64,000 nt of DNA from Motiliproteus sp. SC1-56 (lineage in GTDB: Bacteria > Pseudomonadota > Gammaproteobacteria > Pseudomonadales > Balneatricaceae), in contig NZ_JAEMGS010000017.1 in NCBI RefSeq assembly GCF_017309075.1, positions 1 through 64,000 on the forward strand. The letters run 5' to 3'. Shown piece by piece: positions 55,673 to 64,000 of this stretch. Numbering within the stretch: the first letter of the stretch is position 1; the number at the start of each line of letters is the position of its first letter. Both the position numbers and the translations under genes were made by a program. The notes under the pieces were generated by a model. The model did no database searches. It was not told the origin of the DNA and saw only the letters and a list, made by a program, of their open reading frames with translations.

Positions 55673-56638
55673 TTGCAGGTATTAGTAACTGGCGCGTCAG
55701 GTTTTGTCGGTAACCAAATGGCTAGGTCTTTAGTTCAGCACGGATACTGCGTTCGTGGTTGCCGGCACCGTTCTGCGCCGGTGGCATCGCTACCGGGGGT
55801 AGGTTGGCTCGACGGCTGCGAGCTCGGCCAGCTCGATCGCTGGGCCCCTGCGGCTTTGGCTAAGGTCGACACCGTTGTCCACACCGCCGCTCTCGCTCAC
55901 GTCGCCACTCAAAATACCGCCGAGGCGTTGGCGCACTACCGCGCCATCAACACTGAGCCGACCCGTCGACTGGCGGAAATGGCTGCGGCCCAGGGCGTCA
56001 AACGATTCATTTTTCTCAGCTCAATCAAGGTGAATGGCGACCAGACCGGTGAGGCGCCTTTTACGGTGACCGACACACCCAATCCCAGTGGTCCTTATGC
56101 GGTTTCCAAGTGGGAAGCCGAGCAGGCGCTTTGGGAGGTGGCGGAGCGGACGGGGCTTAAGGTTGTGATTATTCGTCCGGCACTGGTTTACGGTCCAGGC
56201 GTAAAGGCCAACTTTGCTCAGCTCTCTCGTTGGGTGCACCGCGGTGTGCCTCTGCCTTTGGCTGGCGTTGATAACCGGCGTAGCTTCTTAAGTGTTTTTA
56301 ATCTGGTGGATTTGATTGTCCGCTGTATTTCCTCGCCCGCCGCGCAGGGGCGTGTATTGGTCGCAGCCGATGGTGAGGCGATTAGTACTCCCGAGCTTGT
56401 AAAGCGCTTGGCTAAGGCCTGGCAGGTGTCGCCGCGACTATATTCCCTCCCGCCTTTGGTCTTAAAGTTAGCTGGGTATATGTTGGGGCGAAAAGAGTCG
56501 GTGGCTCGCTTAACCGAAAATTTTGAAGTCGATATTACGGCAACGTGCCGGTACCTCGATTGGTCGCCTCCCTATTCGATGGAAGATACGCTGGCGCGCA
56601 TGGTGGACGTTGAGCGGAAAAGGCAGGGAAATGTTTAA
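55673..56638 (+). CDS. UDP-sugar 4-reductase/epimerase (WbpV/WbpK-like SDR)
   Basis: Extended SDR of 321 residues from the TTG at 55673 (AAGGTGG upstream). A start at TTG 55601 would add 24 residues foreign to the family. It has TGASGFVGNQMARSLVQHG, VVHTAALAHVATQNT, GVKRFIFLSSIKVNGDQT and the catalytic GPYAVSKWEAEQALW. WbpV/WbpK enzymes reduce the 4-keto sugar from WbpM to UDP-QuiNAc or UDP-FucNAc. Its stop overlaps the wbpL start region, and wbpV-wbpL pairing is standard. It is thus the partner of the wbpM-like gene at 36430. Confidence 0.85.
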   Translation: MQVLVTGASGFVGNQMARSLVQHGYCVRGCRHRSAPVASLPGVGWLDGCELGQLDRWAPAALAKVDTVVHTAALAHVATQNTAEALAHYRAINTEPTRRLAEMAAAQGVKRFIFLSSIKVNGDQTGEAPFTVTDTPNPSGPYAVSKWEAEQALWEVAERTGLKVVIIRPALVYGPGVKANFAQLSRWVHRGVPLPLAGVDNRRSFLSVFNLVDLIVRCISSPAAQGRVLVAADGEAISTPELVKRLAKAWQVSPRLYSLPPLVLKLAGYMLGRKESVARLTENFEVDITATCRYLDWSPPYSMEDTLARMVDVERKRQGNV

Positions 56639-57644
56639 CAGTCTTTCTCTTTATGCATTGTGCGCCTTCGGGCTGAGTTTTGTTGGTACTTACTTGGCTC
56701 GGCGTTATGCCCTGTCCCGGCACCTGTTGGATATACCAGGAGAGCGAAGCTCGCATTTAAACGAAACTCCCAGGGGAGGCGGGGTTGCGGTTGTTTTAGG
56801 CGTGCTAGTGACTCTCCCTCTGTTGTTTATGAATCAACTCGATGAGGGCTACTTCTGGGCTCTTTGGGGTGGCGGACTGATGATCGCCCTGGTTGGTTAC
56901 TGGGATGATCACGTCAGCTTGCCGGCAAAAGTGCGTTTTGCCTTGCAGTTATTGCTTGCCGTGGCCGTTCTGTGGGTTTTGGGGGGAGAGGTCGGTTTGG
57001 GCTTTCTTCGGACGGTAGGTCTTGAGTGGGCTGCGCCGCCACTCGTGGTGCTGGGCCTTGTCTGGTGGATCAACCTGTTTAATTTTATGGATGGTATTGA
57101 TGGTCTGGCCTCCAGCGAGGGTGTTTTTGTACTGGGCGGTGCCAGTGTCTTTCTCGCGCTGTCGGGGGCGGGCTTCTGGGTGGAGGTTGCGGCTGTGGCA
57201 GTGGCGGCAGTCGCGGGGTTTCTGTGTTGGAATTGGGCGCCCGCTAAAATTTTTCTCGGTGATGTGGGCAGTTATTTTATCGGTTACTTCATCGCAATAT
57301 TTGCCCTCATTAGCCTTAATCTTCATCTGCTACCAGTGTGGGTTTGGTTGGTATTAACGGCCCTGTTCTGGGTTGATGCAACTTATACGCTGTTGGTGCG
57401 TATGAACCGTGGGCAGCGCTGGTATCAGCCTCACCGCTCACACGCCTATCAGATCGCTGCAAGGCGCCTGCAAAGCCACGCTAAAGCTTCCCTTATTGCC
57501 AGTGCGGTAAATCTTTTCTGGCTGTTCCCCTTGGCGGCACTGTGCTTTTATTTCCGTAATTACGGGCCTGTTATAGCGCTGATTGCTGTGATGCCGCTTG
57601 TGTTCGTGGCTTGGCGGCTGAATGCCGGGATCGCGAACTCTTAG
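56631..57644 (+). CDS. wbpL: Initiating glycosyl-1-phosphate transferase WbpL (WecA/MraY family)
   Basis: Integral-membrane phospho-sugar transferase of 337 residues with about ten helices. It links the first sugar phosphate to undecaprenyl phosphate and begins repeat-unit assembly. HLNETPRGGGVAVV, WDDHVSLPAKVRF, the catalytic FNFMDGIDGLASSEG, NWAPAKIFLGDVGSYFIGY and the HRSHAYQIAARR cytoplasmic loop are all WbpL/WecA marks. The ATG at 56631 lies eight bases before the previous stop, with an AGGCAGGGAA ribosome region. The longer frame upstream is a shadow. It is the last gene of the polysaccharide operon. Confidence 0.94.
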   Translation: MFNSLSLYALCAFGLSFVGTYLARRYALSRHLLDIPGERSSHLNETPRGGGVAVVLGVLVTLPLLFMNQLDEGYFWALWGGGLMIALVGYWDDHVSLPAKVRFALQLLLAVAVLWVLGGEVGLGFLRTVGLEWAAPPLVVLGLVWWINLFNFMDGIDGLASSEGVFVLGGASVFLALSGAGFWVEVAAVAVAAVAGFLCWNWAPAKIFLGDVGSYFIGYFIAIFALISLNLHLLPVWVWLVLTALFWVDATYTLLVRMNRGQRWYQPHRSHAYQIAARRLQSHAKASLIASAVNLFWLFPLAALCFYFRNYGPVIALIAVMPLVFVAWRLNAGIANS

Positions 57645-57653
57645 CTTGGCTCA

Positions 57654-57682
57654 TTAGACGTTTGCTAAATTTTCTTTATAAA
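57654..57682 (+). promoter_or_regulatory. Putative hns promoter
   Basis: TTAGAC (57654-57659), 17-base spacer, TATAAA (57677-57682) in the AT-rich 123-base gap before hns. A second -10-like TACAAT at 57730-57735 lies closer. The AT-rich tract could also be a self-binding site for H-NS. Confidence 0.4.
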
Positions 57683-57767
57683 TTTCTTAAAAAAACTTAT
57701 TATCCCCAACCTATTTAAAATTTTCTGCCTACAATGGTGATAAAGTCCTTCCTACCGGGGTCGAGTA

Positions 57768-58172
57768 ATGTCTGAAATTTTAAACGTGTTGACACGCAAA
57801 ACATCGCTTCGAAAGGCCTGTAAGGAGCTCTCGCTGGCCGAAATGGAAAAGCTTTCAGAAAACCTTCTGGAGCTGATCGAGGAGCGCAAGGAAGAAGAAG
57901 CGGCGCGATTGGAAGAGGAGCGTGAAAAGCGCGAAAAGCTGGAGCAGATCAAGCGGGAAATGGCTGAGTCCGGTATTGATATTGGCGAACTGATGGAATC
58001 TCTGGAAGGCGCCGCACCGAAAAAGCGCACGAAGGGGACAGTCAAACCCAAGTATCAGATCACCGACAGCGAAGGCAAGGTGCACCAGTGGACCGGCCGT
58101 GGCCGCACGCCTAAGGTGTTCCAGAAGTTTTTCGATGAAGGCGGCTCTAAAGAGGAGTGCCTGATCGGCTGA
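57768..58172 (+). CDS. hns: H-NS family nucleoid-associated protein
   Basis: A 134-residue DNA-binding protein. The N-terminal ~65 residues form a charged coiled coil for oligomerisation (LSLAEMEKLSENLLELIEERKEEEAARLEEE). The C-terminal domain carries the H-NS minor-groove hook in HQWTGRGRTPKVFQKF near residue 105, preceded by YQITDSEGK. H-NS silences AT-rich, often horizontally acquired genes. It lies 123 bases after wbpL and is probably monocistronic, ended by the hairpin at 58203. Its position beside an AT-rich polysaccharide cassette is suggestive. Confidence 0.93.
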   Translation: MSEILNVLTRKTSLRKACKELSLAEMEKLSENLLELIEERKEEEAARLEEEREKREKLEQIKREMAESGIDIGELMESLEGAAPKKRTKGTVKPKYQITDSEGKVHQWTGRGRTPKVFQKFFDEGGSKEECLIG

Positions 58173-58202
58173 TGGCGGGGTTCCAGCCCTGGCGGTTTTA
58201 AA

Positions 58203-58226
58203 GGCGTGCCTCGGCACGCCTTTTTT
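58203..58226 (+). terminator. Rho-independent terminator after hns
   Basis: GGCGTGCC (58203-58210) pairs perfectly with GGCACGCC (58213-58220), and six T residues follow (58221-58226). It lies 30 bases after the hns stop. Confidence 0.9.
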
Positions 58227-58319
58227 GTATTCGGTTTTCGGCGGCCGGCGTGGCTGGTATTATTTCACCCCCTTCTTCTTCAGTCCGCACGGCGGGCGCA
58301 AAATACATTGGTATCTCCC

Positions 58320-59144
58320 ATGAATGACGAAAAACTGCACAAGGTGCTGGCTCGTGCCGGTTTGGGCTCAAGGCGTGAAATGGAGCGCTGGATCGAATCG
58401 GGTCGGGTGCAGGTGAACGGTGAGCGGGCATCTTTGGGTGATCGCGTCACGCCGGCGGATGTAATCAAAGTCGATGGCCAGCGGGTTTCCCTCGGCGCAG
58501 AAGCCGGCAAGGGCTGTCGGGTGATTGTGTATAACAAACCGGTGGGGGAGGTGTGTACCCGGCACGATCCGGAGGGGCGCCCCACGGTTTTCGAAAAGCT
58601 CCCGAAGCTGAAAAGCGGTCGTTGGATTTCGGTGGGGCGTCTGGATATCAATACCAGCGGCTTACTGCTGTTTACCACGGACGGCGAGCTGGCCAACAAG
58701 TTGATGCACCCCTCCACCGGCATCGATCGCGAATACGCGGTGCGCGTGCATGGCGAGGTTTCCGACGAGACGCTGCAGAAGCTTAAGGAAGGGGTGTTTC
58801 TGGAAGATGGCATGGCTCGGTTCACCGATGTGCAGCTCTTCGATGGCACCGGCAGCAATGTCTGGTACCACGTAGTGCTGATGGAGGGTAAAAACCGCGA
58901 GGTGCGCCGCCTCTGGGAGTCTCAGGGGGTGGAGGTCAGCCGCCTCAAGCGGGTGCGTTACGGCTGCATTTTTATGCCCAAGTCTATCGCCAGCGGCCAG
59001 TGGCTGGAGCTGTCCCAGAAGGAGCTTAATGACCTTTGTGACCTGGCTGGCCTGGAGCGGCGTAAGGTGGTCCAGAAAACGCCGGAGCAGGCCAAGGCAG
59101 ACAAGCGCCGGCAGAAGCGGGCGCGGCCTGTGCGAGAGCGCTGA
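58320..59144 (+). CDS. rluB: 23S rRNA pseudouridine synthase RluB
   Basis: RsuA/RluB-type pseudouridine synthase of 274 residues. The N-terminal S4 domain ([29 protein letters not shown]) covers residues 6-34. Catalytic Asp109 is in [17 protein letters not shown], with [12 protein letters not shown] near 188. The C-terminus is a basic tail ([12 protein letters not shown]), as in RluB. The ATG at 58320 gives the S4 start; the longer frame from 58206 overlaps the terminator and is rejected. It modifies helix 69/90-region uridine in large subunit RNA in known members (position not derivable here). Confidence 0.93.
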   Translation: MNDEKLHKVLARAGLGSRREMERWIESGRVQVNGERASLGDRVTPADVIKVDGQRVSLGAEAGKGCRVIVYNKPVGEVCTRHDPEGRPTVFEKLPKLKSGRWISVGRLDINTSGLLLFTTDGELANKLMHPSTGIDREYAVRVHGEVSDETLQKLKEGVFLEDGMARFTDVQLFDGTGSNVWYHVVLMEGKNREVRRLWESQGVEVSRLKRVRYGCIFMPKSIASGQWLELSQKELNDLCDLAGLERRKVVQKTPEQAKADKRRQKRARPVRER

Positions 59145-59189
59145 GCCCCTTTCCTGTAGAGAGGGGATGGGGCGCCCTCGGACCCGGTA

Positions 59190-59933
59190 TTAGCCTTGGG
59201 CGTCGATGGATTGGCCATGGGTGCCGCGGCCGTCAGGCCCCATCAGGTAAAGGTAGGCGGGCATGATGGCCTCGACCGTGGCCAGGCGGTTGGGGTCTTC
59301 CGCCGGATAGGCGTTGGCCCGCATGTTGGTGCGGGTGGCGCCGGGGTTGATGGCGTTGACGCGAATATTGGAGGTGTTCTCCAGTTCGTCGGCCAGCACC
59401 TGGGTCAACCCTTCGATGGCGAACTTGGACACCGCGTAAGCGCCCCAGTAGGCCTTGCCGGTGCGTCCGACCCCTGAGGAGGTGAAGACAATAGAGGCCT
59501 CTTCCGCCTGGCGCAGCAGGGGAATCATCGCCTGGGTCAGGTAGAATTGGGCGTTCAGGTTGACCTGTATTACCTGGTCCCAGATGCTGGGGTCGTAACT
59601 TTCAATGGGGGTGCGTACTCCCAGAATGCCCGCGTTATTCAGCAGTCCGTCCAGCCGGCCGAACTCTTTCTCCAGTGTGGCGGCCAGGTTTTCGTAATCG
59701 TGAGCGCTGGCGCCTTCCATGTTTAACGGGAAAATGGCAGGTTGCGGCCCACCGTCCTCCTCAATTTCGTCATAGACCTCTTCCAGTTTGGCGACCGTGC
59801 GTCCGGCGAGGATGACGGTCGCCCCCTTGGCGGCGAAGGCCTTGGCCGCCGCGCGACCGATGCCGGCACCGGCGCCGGTGACCAGGATAATGCGGTCGTT
59901 GAGCAGGTTGTCGGGAGCTTGGTAGTCGAACAT
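59190..59933 (-). CDS. yciK: YciK family short-chain oxidoreductase
   Basis: A 247-residue SDR like E. coli YciK, whose substrate is unknown. NAD(P) motif TGAGAGIGRAAAKAF is near residue 19, NNAGILGVRTPIE near 93, and the catalytic Ser in FTSSGVGR and Tyr/Lys in GAYAVSKFAIEG near 160-170. AAGGA precedes the ATG at 59933; the longer frame is not family-like. It sits just after mupP on the same strand, an arrangement shared with Pseudomonas, and may be part of the ubiG-mupP-yciK operon. Confidence 0.92.
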   Translation of the reverse strand: MFDYQAPDNLLNDRIILVTGAGAGIGRAAAKAFAAKGATVILAGRTVAKLEEVYDEIEEDGGPQPAIFPLNMEGASAHDYENLAATLEKEFGRLDGLLNNAGILGVRTPIESYDPSIWDQVIQVNLNAQFYLTQAMIPLLRQAEEASIVFTSSGVGRTGKAYWGAYAVSKFAIEGLTQVLADELENTSNIRVNAINPGATRTNMRANAYPAEDPNRLATVEAIMPAYLYLMGPDGRGTHGQSIDAQG

Positions 59934-59979
59934 GGTGTTTCCTTTCGTGGTGGCCAAGGGCGGGTGGTGGTGAGGGCGT

Positions 59980-60657
59980 TCAGCCCTCCAGTCGTGCGGC
60001 CAGCCAGGGCTGGAGGGTTTCGGCGCTGGTGGCGCAGTAGTCGGAGCCCCATTGTTGCGCCGAGTCACCTGGGCGCAGGTAGCCAAAGGCGGCGGCGACG
60101 GTGGTCATGCCGGCGCGTCGCCCGGCCTCGATATCCCGGCGGTGGTCGCCTATGTAAATGCTTGCTTGCGGCAGGCAGTCAATGGTGCGGCAGGCGAGCA
60201 AAAGCGGTTCAGGATCGGGTTTGCGCTTTTGCGTGTGCTCCGGGCAGATGAGCACCGCACAGCGCGTATCCAGTCCCAGGGCGCGCATAAGGGGTGCGCT
60301 GTAGCGTTCGGGCTTGTTAGTGACCACGCCCCAGGGCAAGCCAATGTCGTCGAGCCATTGAAGCAGGGGTTCTATGCCGGTGAAGGGGCGGGTCTGCTCG
60401 GCAAGCCCGGTGGCGTACTTTTGCAGCAGGCGGTGGCGCAGCGGCTCAAACCCTGCGTCTTCGGGGGATAGGGCGAAACCCGCCTGAATCATCGCGGCGG
60501 CCCCGTCGGAAACTACCTCGCGGATTTGGGGGTAGGGCAGTGGAGACAGTCCCTCTTCGGCGCGCATTTCGTTGAGAATGCGCGCAAAGTCAGGGGCGGT
60601 GTCCAGTAGCGTGCCGTCCAGGTCGAAGAGTATGGCGGTGTTGGGGGGCGGGTTCAT
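59980..60657 (-). CDS. mupP: N-acetylmuramic acid 6-phosphate phosphatase MupP (HAD family)
   Basis: HAD-superfamily phosphatase of 225 residues. Catalytic Asp12 and Asp14 are in [11 protein letters not shown], with [12 protein letters not shown] (motif II), [12 protein letters not shown] (motif III) and [16 protein letters not shown] (motif IV). Between ubiG and yciK it matches the Pseudomonas MupP position; MupP dephosphorylates MurNAc-6-P in peptidoglycan recycling. Phosphoglycolate phosphatase Gph is the alternative reading. Its ATG overlaps the ubiG stop by four bases. Confidence 0.85.
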   Translation of the reverse strand: MNPPPNTAILFDLDGTLLDTAPDFARILNEMRAEEGLSPLPYPQIREVVSDGAAAMIQAGFALSPEDAGFEPLRHRLLQKYATGLAEQTRPFTGIEPLLQWLDDIGLPWGVVTNKPERYSAPLMRALGLDTRCAVLICPEHTQKRKPDPEPLLLACRTIDCLPQASIYIGDHRRDIEAGRRAGMTTVAAAFGYLRPGDSAQQWGSDYCATSAETLQPWLAARLEG

Positions 60658-61391
60658 TCCGGTTTTTCGGTTTGCAGCAGGTAATTCACATCCACGTCGC
60701 GGGGGGCCAGGCGGTAGGCCTTGGTCAGTGGATTATAGGTCATGCCGGTCATCTCGCCGCAGAGCAGGCCTGCCTCGCGACACCAGGCGCCCAGTTCGCT
60801 GGGGCGGATGAAGCGGCTGTGCTCGTGGGTTCCCCGGGGCACCAGGTTGAGCAGGTACTCGGCGCCGACAATGGCCAGCAGGAAGGACTTGGGGTTGCGA
60901 TTGAGGGTCGAGAAGAAGACCTGGCCGCCGGGGCGTACCAGGGTCGCGCACGCGTTGACCACGGAGGCGGGGTCGGGGACGTGCTCCAGCATCTCAAGGC
61001 AAGTGACCACATCGAAACTTGCGGGGGCTTCGGCGGCCAGTTCTTCCACCGTGATCTGCCGGTAGTTCACCTTGACCCCGGATTCCAGCCCATGCAGCTT
61101 GGCGATTTTCAGCGGCGTTTCGCCCATGTCGATGCCGCTTACCTCGGCGCCGCGCAGCGCCATTGCCTCGGACAGGATGCCGCCACCACAGCCGACGTCG
61201 AGCACCCGTTTGCCGGCCAGGGGTGCGCGTTCGTCGATAAAGTTGACCCGTAGGGGGTTGATGTCGTGGAGGGGCTTGAACTCGCTCTCCTTGTCCCACC
61301 AGCGGCTGGCGAGGGCTTCGAACTTGGCGATCTCGTCCCGGTCCACATTGCCGCCGGCGGCGGAGGAGGTGGGTTTTGAGGCTTGGGTCAT
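60654..61391 (-). CDS. ubiG: Ubiquinone O-methyltransferase UbiG
   Basis: SAM-dependent methyltransferase of 245 residues acting twice in ubiquinone synthesis. [27 protein letters not shown] near residue 26 is a strong UbiG signature, motif I is [16 protein letters not shown] near 63, and [12 protein letters not shown] and [21 protein letters not shown] follow. The ATG at 61391 has AGAG upstream; the longer frame is not family-like. It is the first gene of the leftward ubiG-mupP-yciK unit, divergent from gyrA. Confidence 0.96.
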   Translation of the reverse strand: MTQASKPTSSAAGGNVDRDEIAKFEALASRWWDKESEFKPLHDINPLRVNFIDERAPLAGKRVLDVGCGGGILSEAMALRGAEVSGIDMGETPLKIAKLHGLESGVKVNYRQITVEELAAEAPASFDVVTCLEMLEHVPDPASVVNACATLVRPGGQVFFSTLNRNPKSFLLAIVGAEYLLNLVPRGTHEHSRFIRPSELGAWCREAGLLCGEMTGMTYNPLTKAYRLAPRDVDVNYLLQTEKPE

Positions 61392-61516
61392 GGAATGCTC
61401 TCTTACAGGTTGACAGCCGTCGCTGACGGGCCGGGGCATGTTACCACTGCGCTCGCTTCGCGCCCAGCTAGCCCCTTTGAAAAGACTCAATTTTGTCCCC
61501 GGCTTAGCGGTGCCTG

Positions 61517-61525
61517 TGGTATGAT
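61517..61525 (+). promoter_or_regulatory. Extended -10 promoter element for gyrA
   Basis: TGG followed by TATGAT (61520-61525) forms an extended -10 element about 107 bases before the gyrA ATG. No good -35 at the right spacing is seen, which extended -10 promoters can tolerate. The leader that follows is about 100 bases. Confidence 0.5.
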
Positions 61526-61631
61526 TGCGTGATTTTTTAAGACGCGGTCGCGAAGCCTTGCTCGCAACCCGAGTATGTCGGTTCATCCCCCTTGCCCAAG
61601 TGGGGAGCCAGTGAAAGGAAAGCAGGATTTT

Positions 61632-64000
61632 ATGGGTGAATTAGCCAAAGAGATCCAACCGGTCAACATTGAGGACGAGCTTAAGCAGTCTTATCTGGAT
61701 TACGCCATGAGTGTGATTATCGGGCGCGCCCTGCCCGATGTCCGCGACGGCCTCAAGCCTGTCCACCGCCGTGTGCTGTATGCCATGCACGAGCTGGGCA
61801 ACGACTGGAACAAACCGTATAAAAAGTCGGCTCGTGTGGTGGGTGATGTCATCGGTAAATACCACCCCCACGGCGACTCCGCCGTCTACGACACCATCGT
61901 GCGGATGGCGCAGCCCTTTTCCATGCGGTACACCCTGGTCGACGGCCAGGGCAACTTCGGCTCCATTGACGGTGACTCCGCGGCAGCCATGCGTTACACC
62001 GAGGTGCGCATGGAGAAGATCTCCCACGAGATTCTTTCCGATCTGGAAAAGGAGACCGTCGACTACGTACCCAACTACGACGGTACCGAGCAGATTCCCG
62101 AGGTCATGCCTACCCGGGTGCCCAACCTGCTGGTCAACGGCTCCTCCGGCATCGCCGTGGGCATGGCCACGAATATTCCGCCGCACAACCTCACCGAGGT
62201 GGTGCGCGGTACCATCGCCCTGATCGATAATCCGGCCCTGGACGTGGACGCCCTGATGGAGTTCATTCCGGGTCCGGATTTCCCCACCGGAGCGATCATC
62301 AACGGCCGCGCCGGCATTCTGCAGGCCTACCGCACCGGTCGCGGGCGCATCTACCTGCGCTCCAAGTACCACGTGGAGACGGACTCGAAAAACGGCAAGG
62401 ACTCCATTGTCGTTACCGAGATTCCCTACCAGGTCAACAAGGCGCGTCTGATCGAGAAGATCGCCGAGCTGGTCAAGGAGAAGCGGGTCGAGGGCATTAC
62501 CGAGCTGCGCGACGAGTCCGACAAGGACGGCATGCGCATTGTCATCGAGCTGCGCCGCGGCGAGGTGCCGGAGGTGGTGGTCAACAACCTCTATGCCCAC
62601 ACTCAGATGGAGAACGTCTTCGGCATCAACGTGGTCGCCCTGGTGGACGGTCAGCCCAAGACCCTGAACCTCAAGGAGCTGCTGGAAGCCTTCATCCGCC
62701 ACCGTCGCGAGGTGGTGACCCGGCGCACCATCTTCGATCTGCGCAAGGCCCGCGAGCGCGGCCACATTCTCGAGGGGTTGACCGTTGCCCTGGCCAACAT
62801 CGACCCGGTGATCGAGCTGATCAAGACTTCCAAAACCTCTGCCGAGGCCAAGGAGAAACTGATCGATAGCAGCTGGGAGCCCGGGCAGGTGACCGGTATG
62901 CTCGAGCGGGCCGGCAGCGATGCCTGTCGTCCCGACGACCTGCCCGAACAGTTCGGCATTCGCGACGGCCGCTACCACCTGTCGCCGGCCCAGGCCCAGG
63001 CCATCCTGGACCTGCGCCTGCATCGCCTCACGGGGCTCGAACAGGACAAGCTGATCGAAGAGTACAAGGTGCTGCTGGAGAAGATCGCCGAGCTGCTGGA
63101 GATTCTGGGCAGCACCGAGCGGCTGATGCAGGTGATCCGTGAAGAGCTGGAAGCGGTGGTCGAGGAGTACGGTGACGAGCGGCTGACGGAAATTACCGCC
63201 TCGCGCCAGGATCTCACCATGGCGGACCTGATCACCGAGGAGGATATGGTGGTCACCATTTCCCACGGCGGTTACGCCAAGAGCCAGCCCCTGGACAGCT
63301 ACCAGGCTCAGCGCCGTGGTGGGCGCGGCAAGTCCGCCACCGCGATCAAGGACGAGGATTACGTGGCGCACCTGTTGGTGGCTAACACCCACGATACCAT
63401 CCTCTGCTTTACCAACCGGGGTAAGGTTTACTGGCTCAAGGTCTACGAGATTCCGCCGGCCAGCCGCACGTCCCGGGGGCGCCCCATCGTCAACATGCTG
63501 CCCCTGGAAGAGGGGGAGTGGATCACCACGATCCTGCCGGTGAACGAGTACACCGAGGACCATTTTGTATTCATGGCCACCGCCATGGGGACGGTGAAGA
63601 AGACCCCGCTGGTCAACTTCTCCCGCCCCCGCAGCAGCGGCCTGATCGCCCTGGCGTTGGAAGAGGGCGACACCCTGATCGGTGCGGCCATCACCAACGG
63701 TCGCCAGGAAGTCATGCTGTTCAGCGACCAGGGCAAGGCCGTGCGCTTCGAGGAGGCGCTGGTGCGGCCCATGAGCCGAACCGCACGGGGTATTCGCGGT
63801 ATTCGCATCCATGAGTCGGCCCGGGTGATCTCGCTGATCATTCCCGAGGAGGGTGGTCGGGTGTTGACCGCCAGCGTCCATGGCTACGGCAAGCTCACCC
63901 CGTTGTCGGAATTTCCGGTCAAAGGACGGGGCGGCCAGGGGGTAATCGCCATGCAGATGTCCGAGCGCAATGGCGAGCTGGTGGGTGCTGTCCAGGTCTT
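61632..64000 (+). CDS. gyrA: DNA gyrase subunit A (3' end beyond window)
   Basis: Breakage-reunion subunit of DNA gyrase; 789 codons are visible and the gene runs off the right edge. The winged-helix domain has the catalytic Tyr122 in [10 protein letters not shown] and [22 protein letters not shown] at 75-96. Ser83 and Asp87 (E. coli numbering, identical here) are the drug-sensitive residues. The coiled coil is followed by the C-terminal DNA-wrapping beta-pinwheel with the GyrA-box region near [12 protein letters not shown] around residue 557. The ATG at 61632 follows AGGAAAGCAGG. The opposite strand carries a 746-codon shadow frame that is not a gene. Confidence 0.98.
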   Translation, partial: MGELAKEIQPVNIEDELKQSYLDYAMSVIIGRALPDVRDGLKPVHRRVLYAMHELGNDWNKPYKKSARVVGDVIGKYHPHGDSAVYDTIVRMAQPFSMRYTLVDGQGNFGSIDGDSAAAMRYTEVRMEKISHEILSDLEKETVDYVPNYDGTEQIPEVMPTRVPNLLVNGSSGIAVGMATNIPPHNLTEVVRGTIALIDNPALDVDALMEFIPGPDFPTGAIINGRAGILQAYRTGRGRIYLRSKYHVETDSKNGKDSIVVTEIPYQVNKARLIEKIAELVKEKRVEGITELRDESDKDGMRIVIELRRGEVPEVVVNNLYAHTQMENVFGINVVALVDGQPKTLNLKELLEAFIRHRREVVTRRTIFDLRKARERGHILEGLTVALANIDPVIELIKTSKTSAEAKEKLIDSSWEPGQVTGMLERAGSDACRPDDLPEQFGIRDGRYHLSPAQAQAILDLRLHRLTGLEQDKLIEEYKVLLEKIAELLEILGSTERLMQVIREELEAVVEEYGDERLTEITASRQDLTMADLITEEDMVVTISHGGYAKSQPLDSYQAQRRGGRGKSATAIKDEDYVAHLLVANTHDTILCFTNRGKVYWLKVYEIPPASRTSRGRPIVNMLPLEEGEWITTILPVNEYTEDHFVFMATAMGTVKKTPLVNFSRPRSSGLIALALEEGDTLIGAAITNGRQEVMLFSDQGKAVRFEEALVRPMSRTARGIRGIRIHESARVISLIIPEEGGRVLTASVHGYGKLTPLSEFPVKGRGGQGVIAMQMSERNGELVGAVQV

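Noticed and set aside
61641-63881. 746-codon open frame on the minus strand
   Set aside because: It lies exactly antisense to gyrA, whose protein matches the family end to end; the antisense product is rich in His/Gly/Val with no family motif, typical of a GC-rich shadow frame.

Overview
The window looks like a chromosomal segment of a GC-rich gammaproteobacterium, perhaps of the marine Oceanospirillales/Cellvibrionales/Pseudomonadales kind. The evidence is a complete bioB-F-H-C-D cluster beside comF, the gyrA/ubiG/mupP/yciK block known from pseudomonads and relatives, a true H-NS rather than MvaT, and Pseudomonas-type wbp genes. No rRNA, tRNA, insertion sequence, prophage or CRISPR array was seen, and no genus is assigned.

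Layout. 1-0.5 kb: end of an unknown transcript, hairpin-rich, with a good terminator. 1.1-7.6 kb (minus strand): livKHMGF branched-chain amino acid ABC transporter followed by an FAD amine/amino-acid oxidoreductase. 8.1-12.1 kb (plus): three-gene signalling unit of OmpR-type regulator, periplasmic binding protein and tripartite hybrid kinase, preceded by five helically phased GTnAAC-like repeats. 12.2-18 kb: ABM protein, comF, then the biotin operon from a near-consensus promoter whose -35 lies in a BirA-like operator. 18-25.9 kb: housekeeping genes (SprA-related metallopeptidase, YbfF-like hydrolase, YitT, M23 peptidase, xseA, AlkB family, phhB, purU, CBS protein). 26.2-27.8 kb: an overlapping pair resembling a DnaT/lambda O-type protein and lambda P, possibly a domesticated phage-type helicase loader. 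27.8-30.5 kb: prsT broken by a stop and a frameshift.

30.7-57.6 kb is a large surface polysaccharide (probably O-antigen) locus. It has precursor genes (manC, wecB, wecC, ugd, wbpM, tviB-like, UDP-GlcA 4-epimerase, wbpB, wbpD, wbpE), then an AT-rich central cassette from about 43.5 to 53.3 kb (epimerase, aminotransferase, N-formyltransferase, deacetylase-like protein with a G10 tract, LpxD-like acyltransferase, glycosyltransferases, Wzx flippase). The distal end has wbpI with a premature stop, a glycosyltransferase, a 4-reductase-like epimerase and the initiating transferase wbpL. H-NS is encoded immediately downstream.

57.8-64 kb returns to core genes: hns, rluB, yciK, mupP, ubiG (last three minus) and gyrA, which runs off the right edge.

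How it fits together: the polysaccharide genes predict an acidic, amino-sugar-rich glycan (ManNAcA, GlcA/GalA, a diacetamido-uronic acid, a QuiNAc-like initiating sugar and an N-acylated, perhaps N-formylated, amino sugar). Two loci, prsT and wbpI, carry disabling lesions in this assembly, and one gene carries a tract typical of phase variation. No Wzy polymerase or Wzz length regulator was recognised.
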